34,757 bases of DNA, taken from the NCBI RefSeq assembly GCF_001612825.1, contig NZ_BDBE01000015.1, positions 1 through 34,757 of the forward strand. Reading direction: 5' to 3'. The notes under the pieces were generated by a model. The model worked only from the letters and a program-made list of their open reading frames with translations. It did no database searches and was not told where the DNA came from. Position 1 is the first letter of the stretch, and each line of letters starts with the position of its first letter. This document shows, piece by piece, positions 19,662 through 29,793 of this stretch. The stretch is from Nocardia caishijiensis NBRC 108228 (GTDB taxonomy: Bacteria > Actinomycetota > Actinomycetes > Mycobacteriales > Mycobacteriaceae). Both the position numbers and the translations under genes were made by a program.

Positions 19662-20294
19662 ATGCGCGGTGACGGAGACGGGTGGGCGGAGAGCCCGGGT
19701 GGCGTCCGGCACTGGGGCAAGTTCGGTGCGGCGGGTCTGCTGCTGCGCGCGCCACTGCCCGGCGGTGGCTCGGCGGTGTTGTTGCAGCATCGAGCGGCGT
19801 GGAGTCACCAGGGTGGCACCTGGGCGCTGCCCGGCGGCGCCCGCGACTCCCACGAGACCGCACGGCACGCGGCGGTCCGCGAAGCCGAGGAGGAGGCCGG
19901 GATCAGCGCCGACGCCGTGCGCGTTCGCGCCGAACGCCTCACCATGACCGCCCCGAGCGGCTGGACCTATACGACCGTCGTCGCCGACGCGGCAGGCACG
20001 CTGCCGACCGTCCCCAACCAGGAGAGCACCGAACTGGCCTGGGTCCCCGAGGACGACGTCACCGCCCTCCCCCTGCACCCCGGTTTCGCCGCGGCGTGGA
20101 TCGGCCTGCGCGCTGTTCCCCTCCGCGTCGTCGACGTCACCCCCGACCTCGCCCCCACCCTGCCCCGCACCGTCGACCTGTCCGGCCACGGCTTCTTCTG
20201 GCTACACGCGACGACCACCGGCCCCGGCGCCGAAATCCTCCTCGACAACCCGACGACCGGCCCCACCGTCACCCGAGCCGACCTCCTGTCCTGA
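19662..20294 (+). CDS. mutT3: Nudix hydrolase MutT3
   Basis: A 210-residue Nudix hydrolase. The Nudix box starts at G59 (GARDSHE, then REAEEEAGI), matching GX5EX7REUXEEXGU. The flanking RGDGDGW, WSHQGGTWALPGG and ELAWVPEDDVTALPLHPGF match remembered M. tuberculosis MutT3 (Rv0413), which is placed among the 8-oxo-dGTP sanitation enzymes. The ATG at 19662 is preceded by AGGGAGAGGG; the out-of-frame ATG at 19657 is not used. The much longer open frame running back to 17838 is the antisense of glnX and glnH. Convergent with thiE. Confidence 0.9.
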   Translation: MRGDGDGWAESPGGVRHWGKFGAAGLLLRAPLPGGGSAVLLQHRAAWSHQGGTWALPGGARDSHETARHAAVREAEEEAGISADAVRVRAERLTMTAPSGWTYTTVVADAAGTLPTVPNQESTELAWVPEDDVTALPLHPGFAAAWIGLRAVPLRVVDVTPDLAPTLPRTVDLSGHGFFWLHATTTGPGAEILLDNPTTGPTVTRADLLS

Positions 20295-20342
20295 AACGAC
20301 CGTCCGAACCCACCGGGCCGCGTGGTGATCGAGCGTCCAGAT

Positions 20343-21041
20343 TCAGGAGGCGGCCAGGAGGGCTGATTTGAGGTCGCGGGCGGCGGCTTCTGGGTCGGCG
20401 GCCTCGGTGATCGCGCGGACGACGACCACCCGGCGGGCACCGGCCTCGAGGACTTCCGGCAGGCGTGCGGTGTCGACGCCACCGATGGCGAACCAGGGGA
20501 GCGTCGGGTGGGATTCGGCGGTGGAGCGGACCAGGTCGATGCCCGCGGCCTGGCGGCCGGGTTTGGTCGGGGTGGTCCAGACGGGGCCGGTGCAGAAGTA
20601 GTCGAGGTGACCGTCGATCGCGGCCAGACCGGCCTGGTTGCGGTTGTGGGTCGACCGGCCGATCACCACGTCGGGGCCGAGGATGCGGCGCGCGTAGGCG
20701 GGCGGCAGGTCGCCCTGACCCAGGTGGAGCACGTCGGCGCCCGCGGCGAGGGCGATGTCGGCGCGGTCGTTCACCGCCAGCAGCGCGCCGTGCCGCCGGG
20801 TCGCCGCCTTGATCTCGGCGAGGGCGCCCAGCTCGGCCTTCGCCTCGAGCGGCCCGAACTCGGCCTCGCCCGGCGACCCTTTGTCACGCAACTGCACGAT
20901 GTCGACCCCACCGGCGAGCGCGGCGTCGACGAACCTGGCCAGATCGCCCTTCTCCCGGCGTGCGTCGGTGCACAGATACAGCAGCGCCGAGGAGAGGCGT
21001 TCCCTTGGCGGGACGGAACGGTTCGGATGGGAGGGCTGCAC
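20343..21041 (-). CDS. thiE: Thiamine-phosphate synthase ThiE
   Basis: A 232-residue TIM-barrel enzyme joining HMP pyrophosphate and thiazole phosphate to give thiamine phosphate. Signatures: [74 protein letters not shown] and PWFAIGGV. The open frame continues upstream, but no start codon closer than GTG 21041 gives a normal N-terminus; M. tuberculosis ThiE is about 222 residues. Divergent from thiO across a 292-nt gap. Confidence 0.92.
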   Translation of the reverse strand: MQPSHPNRSVPPRERLSSALLYLCTDARREKGDLARFVDAALAGGVDIVQLRDKGSPGEAEFGPLEAKAELGALAEIKAATRRHGALLAVNDRADIALAAGADVLHLGQGDLPPAYARRILGPDVVIGRSTHNRNQAGLAAIDGHLDYFCTGPVWTTPTKPGRQAAGIDLVRSTAESHPTLPWFAIGGVDTARLPEVLEAGARRVVVVRAITEAADPEAAARDLKSALLAAS

Positions 21042-21333
21042 AGTGACGACGGTAGTCGCGCTACCGTGGAACCGCGAACGTCGAAACCCCGACAGCCCCG
21101 GACTCGTGGCGACCCCACCGAGCCCGTCGTCGAAACCGTCGATGTTCGACCAGCGGTGGCCCCGGTTCTCGGCCACCTCGATCTGGACCGCCCGGCCCGC
21201 CGCGTCGACCGCGATGTCGCGGCAAACCGTCCGAGAACCAAGAGCGCCGACCGCGCAGGTCACGGCCGCGCGGCGCGGGTCGCACGGGACACGGCACCAG
21301 GCAGAACCCGCGGCACATGTTACGGAGGCGTTG
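21042..21333. other. 292-nt divergent gap between thiE and thiO
   Basis: This region should hold both thi promoters. I looked for a TPP riboswitch on both strands (a CTGAGA pairing partner and the GATCYGG-TAATGCC half) and saw neither. The open frames across it are compositional. An ACGGAGG ribosome-binding site for thiO lies at 21322-21328. Confidence 0.5.
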
Positions 21334-22412
21334 ATGCGAACACTGGCGGTTGTCGGCGGCGGTGCCGTCGGACTCGCCGTCGCATGGCGGGCCGCCGAGG
21401 CGGGCTGGACCGTCACCGTGTTCGACCCGGCCCCCGGTTCGGGCGCGTCGTTCGTCGCCGGTGGCATGCTCGCCCCGCTGTCGGAGGGCTGGCCGGGTGA
21501 GGACCGCGTGCTGGAATTCGGCGCCGCCGCCCTGGCCGCCTGGCCCTCCTTCGCCGAGCAACTGCGGGCCGTGACGGGCGAGTCGATGTTCGTCGCCGAC
21601 GAAACCCTCACCGTCGCCCTCGACGCCGCCGACGCCCAGGACCTGCACACCGTCGCCGACTGGCTCGCCGATTTCGGCTACGACCTGCCCGTGCTCGACC
21701 GCGCCGGGGTCCGCGCGCTGGAACCCGCGCTGGCTCGCACGGTCCGCGCGGGCCTGCACGCCCGGTCGGAACCCGCCGTCGACAATCGCCGCGTCCTGCG
21801 CGCACTGCGCACCGCGTGCGCCGGATCGGGCGTCGAGATCCGGATGGAAGCCGTTGCCGCCGTGGATGACCTCCCCTACGACCGGGTCGTGCTCGCGGCA
21901 GGCGCACGGTCCGCCGAGCTGTGGCCCGGCCTGCCGGTGCGCCCGGTGAAAGGGGAGATCCTGCGGTTGCGCCGCAGACCGGGCGTGAACCCGCCACCCA
22001 CCCGCGTGATCCGTGCGCGGGTGCACGGCAGGCCGATGTACCTGGTGCCGAGGGAAGACGGAATCGTCCTCGGCGCAACGCAATACGAGGCCGGACTCGA
22101 CACAACGGTCACCGTCGGTGGGGTCCGCGACCTGATCGCCGACGCCGAAACCGTTCTGCCGGGAATCGGCGAATACGAACTCGCCGAGGCCGCCGCCGGG
22201 TCGCGACCCGCCACCCCCGACAACCTGCCGCTGCTCGGTCCACTCGACGACCGGGTCCTCGCGGCCACCGGACACGGCCGCAACGGCATGCTCACCCTCG
22301 CGCTCACCGCGGCCCTCGTCCCCGGCCTGCTCGACGACGTCACCACGCCTGTCGCGGAACTGGCCGCACCGCAACGTTTTCCAGCATCCGTGCTGTCCCG
22401 AGGAGGAACCCG

Positions 22413-22416
<4 letters not shown>
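21334..22416 (+). CDS. thiO: Glycine oxidase ThiO
   Basis: A 360-residue FAD-dependent amine oxidase of the DAO family. It oxidises glycine to the iminoacetate used for the thiazole of thiamine. The N-terminal FAD motif is [19 protein letters not shown] (GGGAVG at residues 8-13). The DAO-family C-terminal motif is [17 protein letters not shown], and the substrate region includes [12 protein letters not shown] and [20 protein letters not shown]. The ATG at 21334 has GGAGG about 6 nt upstream. The stop overlaps thiS (ATGA). Confidence 0.93.
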
Positions 22417-23376
<960 letters not shown>

Positions 23377-23380
23377 GGGT

Positions 23381-23406
23381 TCGGGTCATCCTCGAGGATG
23401 ACCCGA
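23381..23406 (+). terminator. 26-bp perfect palindrome, probable thi operon terminator
   Basis: An 11-bp arm (TCGGGTCATCC), loop TCGA and the mirrored arm start 4 nt after the thiG stop. No U-tract. It separates the thi operon from the ABC exporter genes. An operator role is possible because the next start codon is only 53 bp away. Confidence 0.6.
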
Positions 23407-23459
23407 CTCGCGACTTCCAGCCGACGCCCGCGCCGGGTTCGCTGGTGCATGCTGGACGC

Positions 23460-24392
23460 ATGATCGAGCTGAGGGGCCTGACCAAGCAATTCGGCCAGAC
23501 CGTCGCGGTCCAGGATCTCTCGTTCACCGTCCAGCCAGGACAGGTGACCGGGTTCCTCGGACCCAACGGTGCGGGCAAATCGACAACGATGCGGATGATC
23601 CTCGGGTTGGACAGACCCACCGCGGGCACCGCGTTGATCGGCGGCAAGCTGTACCAGGAGCTCGAGCGGCCACTCACCCAGGTGGGTGCGCTGCTCGACG
23701 CCAAATGGGTGCACCCGAACCGGTCGGCGCGCGCGCACCTGCAGTGGCTCGCCGCGTCCAACGACCTGCCCAAGGACCGTGTCGAGGAGGTGCTGCGACT
23801 GGTCGGCCTCTCCGAGGTGGCCGGGAAGAACGCGGGCGGTTTCTCGCTCGGCATGTCGCAGCGGCTCGGTCTGGCGGGCGCGTTGCTCGGTGACCCGAAG
23901 GTGCTGCTGTTCGACGAGCCGGTCAACGGTCTCGACCCCGAGGGCATCCTGTGGATCCGCCGCTTCATGCAGCGCCTCGCGGGCGAGGGGCGCACGGTGC
24001 TCGTCTCGAGCCACCTGCTCTCGGAGATGGCCCAGACCGCCGACCACCTGATCGTGATCGGTCGCGGCAAGCTCATCGCCGATACCACGACCAAGGACTT
24101 CATCGACCGCGCCTCCGAACAGTCGGTGCGGGTGCGGAGCCCACAACTGGACCAGCTGCGCAGCCTGCTCACCTCGCACGGCATGACCGTGCGTGAGGAC
24201 GGCGACGCCGCGCTGGTCGTCACCGGGGTGACCAGCGACGAGGTCGGCAAGGTCGCCGGAACCAACAGCGTCACGCTCTACGAGCTGGCACCGCAGCAGG
24301 CCTCCCTCGAGGAGGCGTTCATGCGGATGACCGGCGGCGCCGTGGAATACCACGGCGAGGGAATCGATCAGGTGATGGGAGGTGCGCTCTGA
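23460..24392 (+). CDS. ABC-2 type exporter ATP-binding protein
   Basis: A 310-residue ATPase. Walker A is GPNGAGKST (34-42), the signature is FSLGMSQRLGLAGALLG (S129), Walker B is VLLFDEPVNGLDP (148-160), and the H-loop is VLVSSHLLSEM. A C-terminal extension of about 90 residues (from 220) is typical of the DrrA/CcmA-like branch of ABC-2 exporters. The ATG at 23460 places Walker A at the usual distance. The stop overlaps the permease start by one base (TGATG), so the two form one transporter. Substrate unknown; antibiotics, lipids or peptides are typical for the class. Confidence 0.92.
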   Translation: MIELRGLTKQFGQTVAVQDLSFTVQPGQVTGFLGPNGAGKSTTMRMILGLDRPTAGTALIGGKLYQELERPLTQVGALLDAKWVHPNRSARAHLQWLAASNDLPKDRVEEVLRLVGLSEVAGKNAGGFSLGMSQRLGLAGALLGDPKVLLFDEPVNGLDPEGILWIRRFMQRLAGEGRTVLVSSHLLSEMAQTADHLIVIGRGKLIADTTTKDFIDRASEQSVRVRSPQLDQLRSLLTSHGMTVREDGDAALVVTGVTSDEVGKVAGTNSVTLYELAPQQASLEEAFMRMTGGAVEYHGEGIDQVMGGAL

Positions 24393-25159
24393 TGGGCGTG
24401 CTCGCGGCGGAACGAATCAAGCTCACCTCCACCCGCTCGCCGTGGTGGTGCACGGCGGTTGTCGTCCTGCTCGGCATCGGCCTGGCGGCCCTGATGGCCG
24501 TCATCACCAGTGTCGACACCTCTCAGGCCACCGAGCCGGGCGAAGGCCCGCCGATGCTCACCCCGAGCCTGGCCACCTCGGGCGTCACCGGCTTCGGTGT
24601 GATGGTGCTGATGATCATGGCCGCCCTCACGGTGACCAGCGAATACCGGTTCGGGGTGATCCGGACGAGCTTCCTCGCGGTGCCCGCCCGGTCGAAGGTG
24701 ATCGTGTCCAAGGCCGCCCTGGTCGGTGTGTTCGCGGCGGTGCTGACCGGCGTGCTCGCGCTGGTCGCCTTCGTGGTGGCCAAGGTGATCGTCGGTGACG
24801 ACGCCCCGATGCTCGTGCTCGAGGGCAACTGGCGCGCCATCTACGGCATCCCGATCTACGCCTTCCTGAGCGTGCTGCTGGCGATCGGTGTCGGTGTGCT
24901 CGTCCGCCAGTCCGCGGCCGCCATCTCGCTGATCGTGCTGTGGCCGCTGCTCATCGAGGGCCTGCTCGGCGCGTTCGGCAGCTTCGGTCGCACGGTCAAC
25001 CCGTTCCTGCCCTTCGCCAACGCCAACCGCTTCCTGACGGTCGAGGAGGTCTCGGGCGACTGGCACTGGGGTGTGTGGGGCAGCCTCGTGTACTTCGCGG
25101 CGTTCTGCGTCATTGTCTTCGTCGGCGCCTTGGTGGTCGTGAACCGCCGCGACGCTTGA
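24392..25159 (+). CDS. ABC-2 type exporter permease
   Basis: A 255-residue membrane protein with six segments (about 20-39, 64-82, 107-131, 150-171, 176-196, 228-251). The N-terminal AAERIKLTSTRSPWW and the TSEYRFGVIRTSFLAVPAR loop after TM2 are characteristic of ABC-2 permeases of the actinobacterial ABC2_membrane_2 type. It is coupled to the ATPase by a one-base overlap and is followed by a strong terminator hairpin. Confidence 0.9.
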   Translation: MGVLAAERIKLTSTRSPWWCTAVVVLLGIGLAALMAVITSVDTSQATEPGEGPPMLTPSLATSGVTGFGVMVLMIMAALTVTSEYRFGVIRTSFLAVPARSKVIVSKAALVGVFAAVLTGVLALVAFVVAKVIVGDDAPMLVLEGNWRAIYGIPIYAFLSVLLAIGVGVLVRQSAAAISLIVLWPLLIEGLLGAFGSFGRTVNPFLPFANANRFLTVEEVSGDWHWGVWGSLVYFAAFCVIVFVGALVVVNRRDA

Positions 25160-25236
25160 CCCGTTCCTGCCCGGGCTGCCCTCGCAACAAGCCCGGGCCG
25201 CGTGGGGGCCGACCTTGTCGGGAGGTCGCACCCCGG

Positions 25237-25271
25237 AACCCCCGGCGTCCGCTGCCCGGATGCCGGGGGTT
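25237..25271 (+). terminator. Terminator after the ABC exporter operon
   Basis: A 10-bp stem AACCCCCGGC / GCCGGGGGTT with a 15-nt loop, ending in a short TTT run. Confidence 0.65.
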
Positions 25272-25409
25272 TCGCGTATCCCCGAGAATCTCGCAAGCAC
25301 ATGGGTAACTCACCGGGTACGGACTACCGCAACCCACGACACCGTCTGGCCGCCGACGCAATTCGCCCCGCGCCCAACTCTGGCCTTAAGTTTCGGGCAC
25401 GCGGGACTG

Positions 25410-25415
25410 TAGGCT
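25410..25415 (+). promoter_or_regulatory. -10 element of the probably leaderless cyclase gene
   Basis: TAGGCT is followed by six bases and then GTG 25422. This is the same arrangement, with the same hexamer and start codon, as at 5181-5195. No Shine-Dalgarno sequence is seen. Confidence 0.5.
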
Positions 25416-25421
25416 CGGTCC

Positions 25422-26333
25422 GTGAGTGAAACGCCTTCTGGCGCGCCGGATCCGCGACAGCGTGACGCTGACGCCGAGGTGTTCATCCCGTTGGAGCCGA
25501 CCGTCGATGCCGACTCCGAGGAGTCCGGCGCCCGCAACGGTCGTCGTCGCGTGCAGATCTCGTCGAAACTGCAGGCCGCCAACCGTCGTGCCGACGTGAT
25601 CGGCGCGTTGCGCAAAGCCCGTCAGCAGCTGCCGGGTGACCCGTCGTTCGGCGATCCGCTGTCGGTGTCGGGGCCGGGTGGGGCGCGGGCGGTGGCCAGG
25701 GTCGCCGACCGGATCGCCGGTGGCGCGCCGACGGCGGCACGCGAGATCGGTTTCGGCGCGCTGCAGGTGTGGCAGGCCGCCCTCGAGCGCGTGGGGCGTG
25801 GCCGGGGCACCGAGGAGGTGACGATCGTGTTCACCGACCTGGTCGGCTTCTCGAGCTGGGCGCTGGCCGCGGGCGACGAACGCACCCTCGACCTGTTGCG
25901 CAAGGTGGCCAAGGCCATCGAGCCACCGATCGCCGAGCGTGGCGGCCAGGTGGTCAAACGCATGGGCGATGGCCTGATGGCCGTGTTCTCCTCACCCGAC
26001 CGCGCCGTGCGCGCCGCCCTCGCGGCCCGCCGCAACCTCGAGGACGTGGAGGTACAGGGCTACAAACCGCGCATGCGCGTCGGCCTGCACACCGGGTCTC
26101 CCCGCGAGATCGGTGGCGACTGGCTCGGCGTCGACGTGAACATCGCCGCCCGCATGATGGAGGCAGGCGGCAACGGCAACACCATGATCTCCAGCACGAC
26201 CATGGCCGCCCTGCGCCCGGAAACCCTCACCGACCTGGGCGTCACCGCCAAGCTCTACCGCCGCAACTTCTGGGCGGCCCCCCTCAACGGCGTCCCCGAA
26301 GACGTGAAGATCTTCAAGCTAGCCCCGGCCTGA
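25422..26333 (+). CDS. Class III adenylate cyclase
   Basis: A 303-residue cyclase. Residues 1-130 are hydrophilic and unrecognised, without membrane segments, so the enzyme should be soluble. The catalytic domain covers about 131-300. All class III catalytic residues appear present: metal aspartates D139 (VFTDLVGFS) and D183 (KRMGDGL), ATP-specifying K179 and D233 (in GGDWLG), and transition-state N240 and R244 (VDVNIAARM). It is predicted to make cAMP from ATP as a homodimer. The GTG start is six bases after a TAGGCT -10. The 3' end overlaps the convergent membrane-protein gene by 15 bp. Confidence 0.9.
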   Translation: MSETPSGAPDPRQRDADAEVFIPLEPTVDADSEESGARNGRRRVQISSKLQAANRRADVIGALRKARQQLPGDPSFGDPLSVSGPGGARAVARVADRIAGGAPTAAREIGFGALQVWQAALERVGRGRGTEEVTIVFTDLVGFSSWALAAGDERTLDLLRKVAKAIEPPIAERGGQVVKRMGDGLMAVFSSPDRAVRAALAARRNLEDVEVQGYKPRMRVGLHTGSPREIGGDWLGVDVNIAARMMEAGGNGNTMISSTTMAALRPETLTDLGVTAKLYRRNFWAAPLNGVPEDVKIFKLAPA

Positions 26334-26654
26334 CCGCTTGGCCAGCCGATCCTGTTCCTTCCAGTAGGCCCGGAACGCCTGCTGAGTCGGTGTCGGCCTG
26401 GTGGTCAGCGCCTGCCAGTCTGTTCGCCGCGCGAAGTCGACCGCGAGCAGCACGGGCAGGATGAAGGCCTGGAAGAAGATCAGATAGCTGCCGCCCTCGA
26501 ACACGAACATCAGGTAGCCGGCGTAGCCGAGGTAGACGACGCCGAATACGGCGTTGAGGCCACGCGACAGCTCGCTCTGACCGTTGTTGACGTTTGCCAT
26601 CGCGATCATCGCGAAGCCGCTGACCGCGAGCAGTCCGACGTACCAGGTGAACAT
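26319..26654 (-). CDS. Small membrane protein, three TM segments
   Basis: A 111-residue protein with membrane segments at about 3-20, 33-51 and 56-73, then a basic cytosolic tail (RRTDWQALTTRPTPTQQAFRAYWKEQDRLAKR) that looks helical. I do not recognise the family. The ATG at 26654 begins directly with the first hydrophobic segment. The stop lies inside the end of the convergent cyclase gene (15-bp overlap). A second tiny membrane-protein gene lies upstream on the same strand. Confidence 0.75.
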   Translation of the reverse strand: MFTWYVGLLAVSGFAMIAMANVNNGQSELSRGLNAVFGVVYLGYAGYLMFVFEGGSYLIFFQAFILPVLLAVDFARRTDWQALTTRPTPTQQAFRAYWKEQDRLAKRSGRG

Positions 26655-26707
26655 GGGTGCAAGCCAACAGCGCGCGCCTTACCCGCGGCTTGCGAAACCC
26701 TTGGCGG

Positions 26708-26848
26708 TCAGAGCCAGAGGAAAGCACCGGTGGCGGCGAGGGCGGCCGCGGCGATCAGGGCGATCGACATCGCGCGATTGTTCTTCCAGGTGGTGTAGGC
26801 GCCGCCGAGCAGGAAACCGGCGAGGGCGAAGAGCAGGACCGCAGACAT
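26708..26848 (-). CDS. 46-residue two-TM membrane protein
   Basis: A very small hydrophobic protein: MSAVLLFALAGFLLGGAYTT, then WKNNR, then a second hydrophobic stretch ending GAFLWL. Two helices joined by a basic turn form a hairpin. It is translated from ATG 26848; an in-frame ATG at 26857 would add three residues, and neither has a good ribosome-binding site. The alternation of hydrophobic segments and a charged loop, a clean stop and same-strand placement 53 bp before the 111-residue membrane protein support a real gene. Function unknown. Confidence 0.65.
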   Translation of the reverse strand: MSAVLLFALAGFLLGGAYTTWKNNRAMSIALIAAAALAATGAFLWL

Positions 26849-26884
26849 GTTCTCCATCTTGCCTGGTGAATTGCCCGCAGTTAA

Positions 26885-26900
26885 CAAGCACGCGTGCTTG
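26885..26900. promoter_or_regulatory. 16-bp perfect palindrome, candidate TetR-family operator
   Basis: The palindrome CAAGCACGCGTGCTTG lies between the divergent small membrane gene and the AtuA-acyl-CoA operon, 33 bp before the ATG at 26934. AAGCA-N4-TGCTT sites of this size are typical for TetR-type regulators of acyl-CoA genes. A CTTTTTT run follows directly, so a terminator-like hairpin is the alternative reading. No TetR gene is in the window. Confidence 0.6.
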
Positions 26901-26933
26901 CTTTTTTACGGGACCGATGTGATCCTGGGTGCC

Positions 26934-28649
26934 ATGAGTGCACTCTCCGCTGACCCGGACGTGATCCGGATCGGTAATTGCTCCGGTTTCTACGGCGACC
27001 GGCTCAGCGCCATGCGGGAAATGCTCGAGGGTGGTGACCTCGACGTGCTCACCGGCGACTATCTCGCCGAACTCACCATGCTGATCCTCGGCCGCGACCG
27101 CATGAAGGACCCGAGCCTCGGCTACGCGAAGACCTTCGTCAAGCAGATCGAGGAGTGCCTGGGTCTGGCGTTGGAGCGCAACGTCCAGATCGTCACCAAC
27201 GCGGGCGGGCTGAACCCGGCCGGGCTGGCCGAGCGTTTGCGCAAGGTCGCCGCCGACCTGGGTCTCGATGCCAAGATCGCGCACGTCGAGGGCGACGACC
27301 TCGTCGCCCGCGCGGGCGAGCTCGGCCTCGGCCAGCCGCTCACGGCCAATGCCTACCTCGGCGCGTGGGGCATCGTCGAGTGCCTGAATTCCGGTGCCGA
27401 CATTGTCGTCACCGGGCGGGTCACCGACGCCTCGGTGATCGTCGGCCCCGCCGCGGCCCACTTCGGTTGGGGCCGAACCGATTACGACGCCCTCGCGGGC
27501 GCCGTGGTGGCAGGGCACGTGATCGAGTGCAGCACCCAGGCCACCGGCGGCAACTTCGCGTTCTTCACCGAACTCGGCGATCTCGGCCGTCCAGGGTTCC
27601 CGATCGCCGAGATCCGTCGTGACGGGTCGAGTGTCATCACCAAGCACGCGGGCACGGGTGGCACGGTCACCGTCGACACGGTCGAAGCCCAGCTCATGTA
27701 TGAGATCCAGAGCGCGCGGTACGCCGGTCCCGACGTCACCACCCGCCTGGACAGCATCGCCCTGAGCCAGGAGGGTCCGGACCGGGTGCTCATCAGCGGC
27801 GTCACCGGGGAGGCGCCGCCGCCGCAGCTCAAGGTCTCGCTCAACACGCTCGGCGGGTTCCGCAACGAGATGTCCTTCATACTCACAGGGCTGGAGATCG
27901 AGGCGAAAGCCGCACTGGCGCAACGCCAGCTCGAATCGTGGCTCCCGGTGAAGCCCGCCGAGATCAGCTGGACGCTGGCCCGTCTCGACCGCCCCGACGC
28001 CGATACCGAGGAGCAGGCCAGCGCCATTCTGCGCTGTGTGGTGCGCGACCCCGATCCGAACAAGGTCGGACGCGGATTCTCGAGTGTCGCCGTGGAATTG
28101 GCGCTGGCCAGTTACCCGGGGTGCACCTTCACCGCTCTGCCCGGCAACGGCTCGCCCTACGGTGTGTTCACCCCGGGATATGTCGACGCGCACGAGGTGC
28201 CCCACCTCGCCGTCCTCGCCGACGGCACCCGCGTCGACATCGCTCCTTCCTCGGAAACCGCTGTTCTCGAACCACTTCCGGAACCGCCGCTTCCCGAACC
28301 GTTGACGCCTGGCGAGACCCGCCGCGTCCCCCTCGGCAGCATCGCGCTCGCCCGCAGCGGCGACAAGGGTGGCGACGCCAATATCGGAGTCTGGGTGCGC
28401 ACCGACGAGCAGTGGCGCTGGCTCGCGCACACTCTCACCGTGGAGAAGCTGCGCGAATTGCTGCCCGAGACAGCCGAACTCGACGTCAGCCGCCACGTGT
28501 TGCCCAATCTGCGGGCGATCAACTTCATCATCACCGGTCTGCTCGGCAAAGGCGTCGCCTACCAGGCGCGTTTCGACCCGCAGGCCAAGGGGCTCGGCGA
28601 ATGGCTGCGCTCCCGCCACATCGACATGCCGACGGAGCTGCTCGCATGA
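26934..28649 (+). CDS. AtuA-family (DUF1446) acyclic terpene utilisation-like protein
   Basis: A 571-residue protein of the AtuA/DUF1446 family. The N-terminal domain starts RIGNCSGFYGDRLSAMREML, with DVLTGDYLAELTMLIL, QIVTNAGGLNPAGLAERL, DIVVTGRVTDASVIVGPA and ECSTQATGGNFAFF. A proline-rich linker near 440-460 leads to a C-terminal domain of about 100 residues (VPLGSIALARSGDKGGDANIGVWVR, RHVLPNLRAINFIITGLLGKGV). AtuA is required for geraniol/citronellol catabolism in Pseudomonas, but its reaction is unknown. It heads a five-gene overlapping operon, like Rv0976c in M. tuberculosis. ATG 26934 is chosen; GTG 26919 would add five residues. The stop overlaps the next start (ATGA). Confidence 0.88.
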   Translation: MSALSADPDVIRIGNCSGFYGDRLSAMREMLEGGDLDVLTGDYLAELTMLILGRDRMKDPSLGYAKTFVKQIEECLGLALERNVQIVTNAGGLNPAGLAERLRKVAADLGLDAKIAHVEGDDLVARAGELGLGQPLTANAYLGAWGIVECLNSGADIVVTGRVTDASVIVGPAAAHFGWGRTDYDALAGAVVAGHVIECSTQATGGNFAFFTELGDLGRPGFPIAEIRRDGSSVITKHAGTGGTVTVDTVEAQLMYEIQSARYAGPDVTTRLDSIALSQEGPDRVLISGVTGEAPPPQLKVSLNTLGGFRNEMSFILTGLEIEAKAALAQRQLESWLPVKPAEISWTLARLDRPDADTEEQASAILRCVVRDPDPNKVGRGFSSVAVELALASYPGCTFTALPGNGSPYGVFTPGYVDAHEVPHLAVLADGTRVDIAPSSETAVLEPLPEPPLPEPLTPGETRRVPLGSIALARSGDKGGDANIGVWVRTDEQWRWLAHTLTVEKLRELLPETAELDVSRHVLPNLRAINFIITGLLGKGVAYQARFDPQAKGLGEWLRSRHIDMPTELLA

Positions 28650-29793
28650 CATCTGTATGGGACACGCCGGAACGAAAAGAACTGCGCGCCACCGTGCGCG
28701 GGTTCGTCGAGCGGGAGATCCTGCCCGACCTGGACACCTGGGAGCGCGAGGGCCTCATCCCGCGTGAACTGCACAAGAAGGCGGGCGAACTCGGCCTGCT
28801 CGGTATCGAGTACCCCGAATTCGCCGGTGGCGAGGGCGGTTCCGCGATCGACGGCGTGGTGCTGAGCGAGGAACTGCACTACGCGGGCGCCTCCGGTGGC
28901 CTGTGGGCGTCGCTGTTCACCTGCGGAATCTCGTTGCCGCACATCATCGCTTCGGGCAATCAGGAGCAGATCGACCGCTGGGTGAAGCCGACTCTGGCTG
29001 GGGACCTGATCGGCTCGCTGGCCATCACCGAGCCCGGCGGTGGCTCCGACGTCGGTCACCTCACCACCTCGGCGGTGCGCGACGGCGACGACTTCATCAT
29101 CAACGGCGCCAAGACCTTCATCACCTCGGCCTGCCGCGCCGACTTCATCGTCACCGCGGTGCGCACCGGCGGGCCGGGCGCCGCCGGTGTCTCGCTGATC
29201 ATCGTGCCCACCGACACACCGGGTTTCGAGGTCACCCGCAAGCTGGAGAAGATGGGCTGGCTGGCCTCGGACACCGGTGAGCTGTCCTTCACCGACGTGC
29301 GGGTGCCCGCGACCAACCTGGTCGGCGCGGAGAACTCCGGGTTCGCGCAGATCGCCAGCGCGTTCGTCAGCGAGCGGGTCGGCTTGGCCGTGCAGGCGTA
29401 CGCGATGGCTCAGCGCGCGCTGGATCTCACCCTCGAGTGGTGCCGTAACCGGGAGACCTTCGGCCGCCCGCTGATCAGCCGCCAGTCGGTGCAGATGACG
29501 CTGACCGAGATGGCCCGCCGCATCGATACGGCCCGCGTGTACACCCGCTCGCTGGTCGAGCGGGTGGAGAACGGCGAGCAGGGCCTCATCGCCGAGGTCT
29601 GCTTCGCCAAGAACACCGCCGTCGAGACCGTCGAATGGGTCGCCAACCAAGCCGTCCAGCTGCACGGCGGCATGGGCTACATGCGCGAGTCCGAGGTGGA
29701 GCGCATCTACCGCGACATCCGCATCATCGGCATCGGTGGCGGCACCAACGAGATCCTGACCATGCTGGCGTCGAAAGTATTGGGGTTCCAGTC

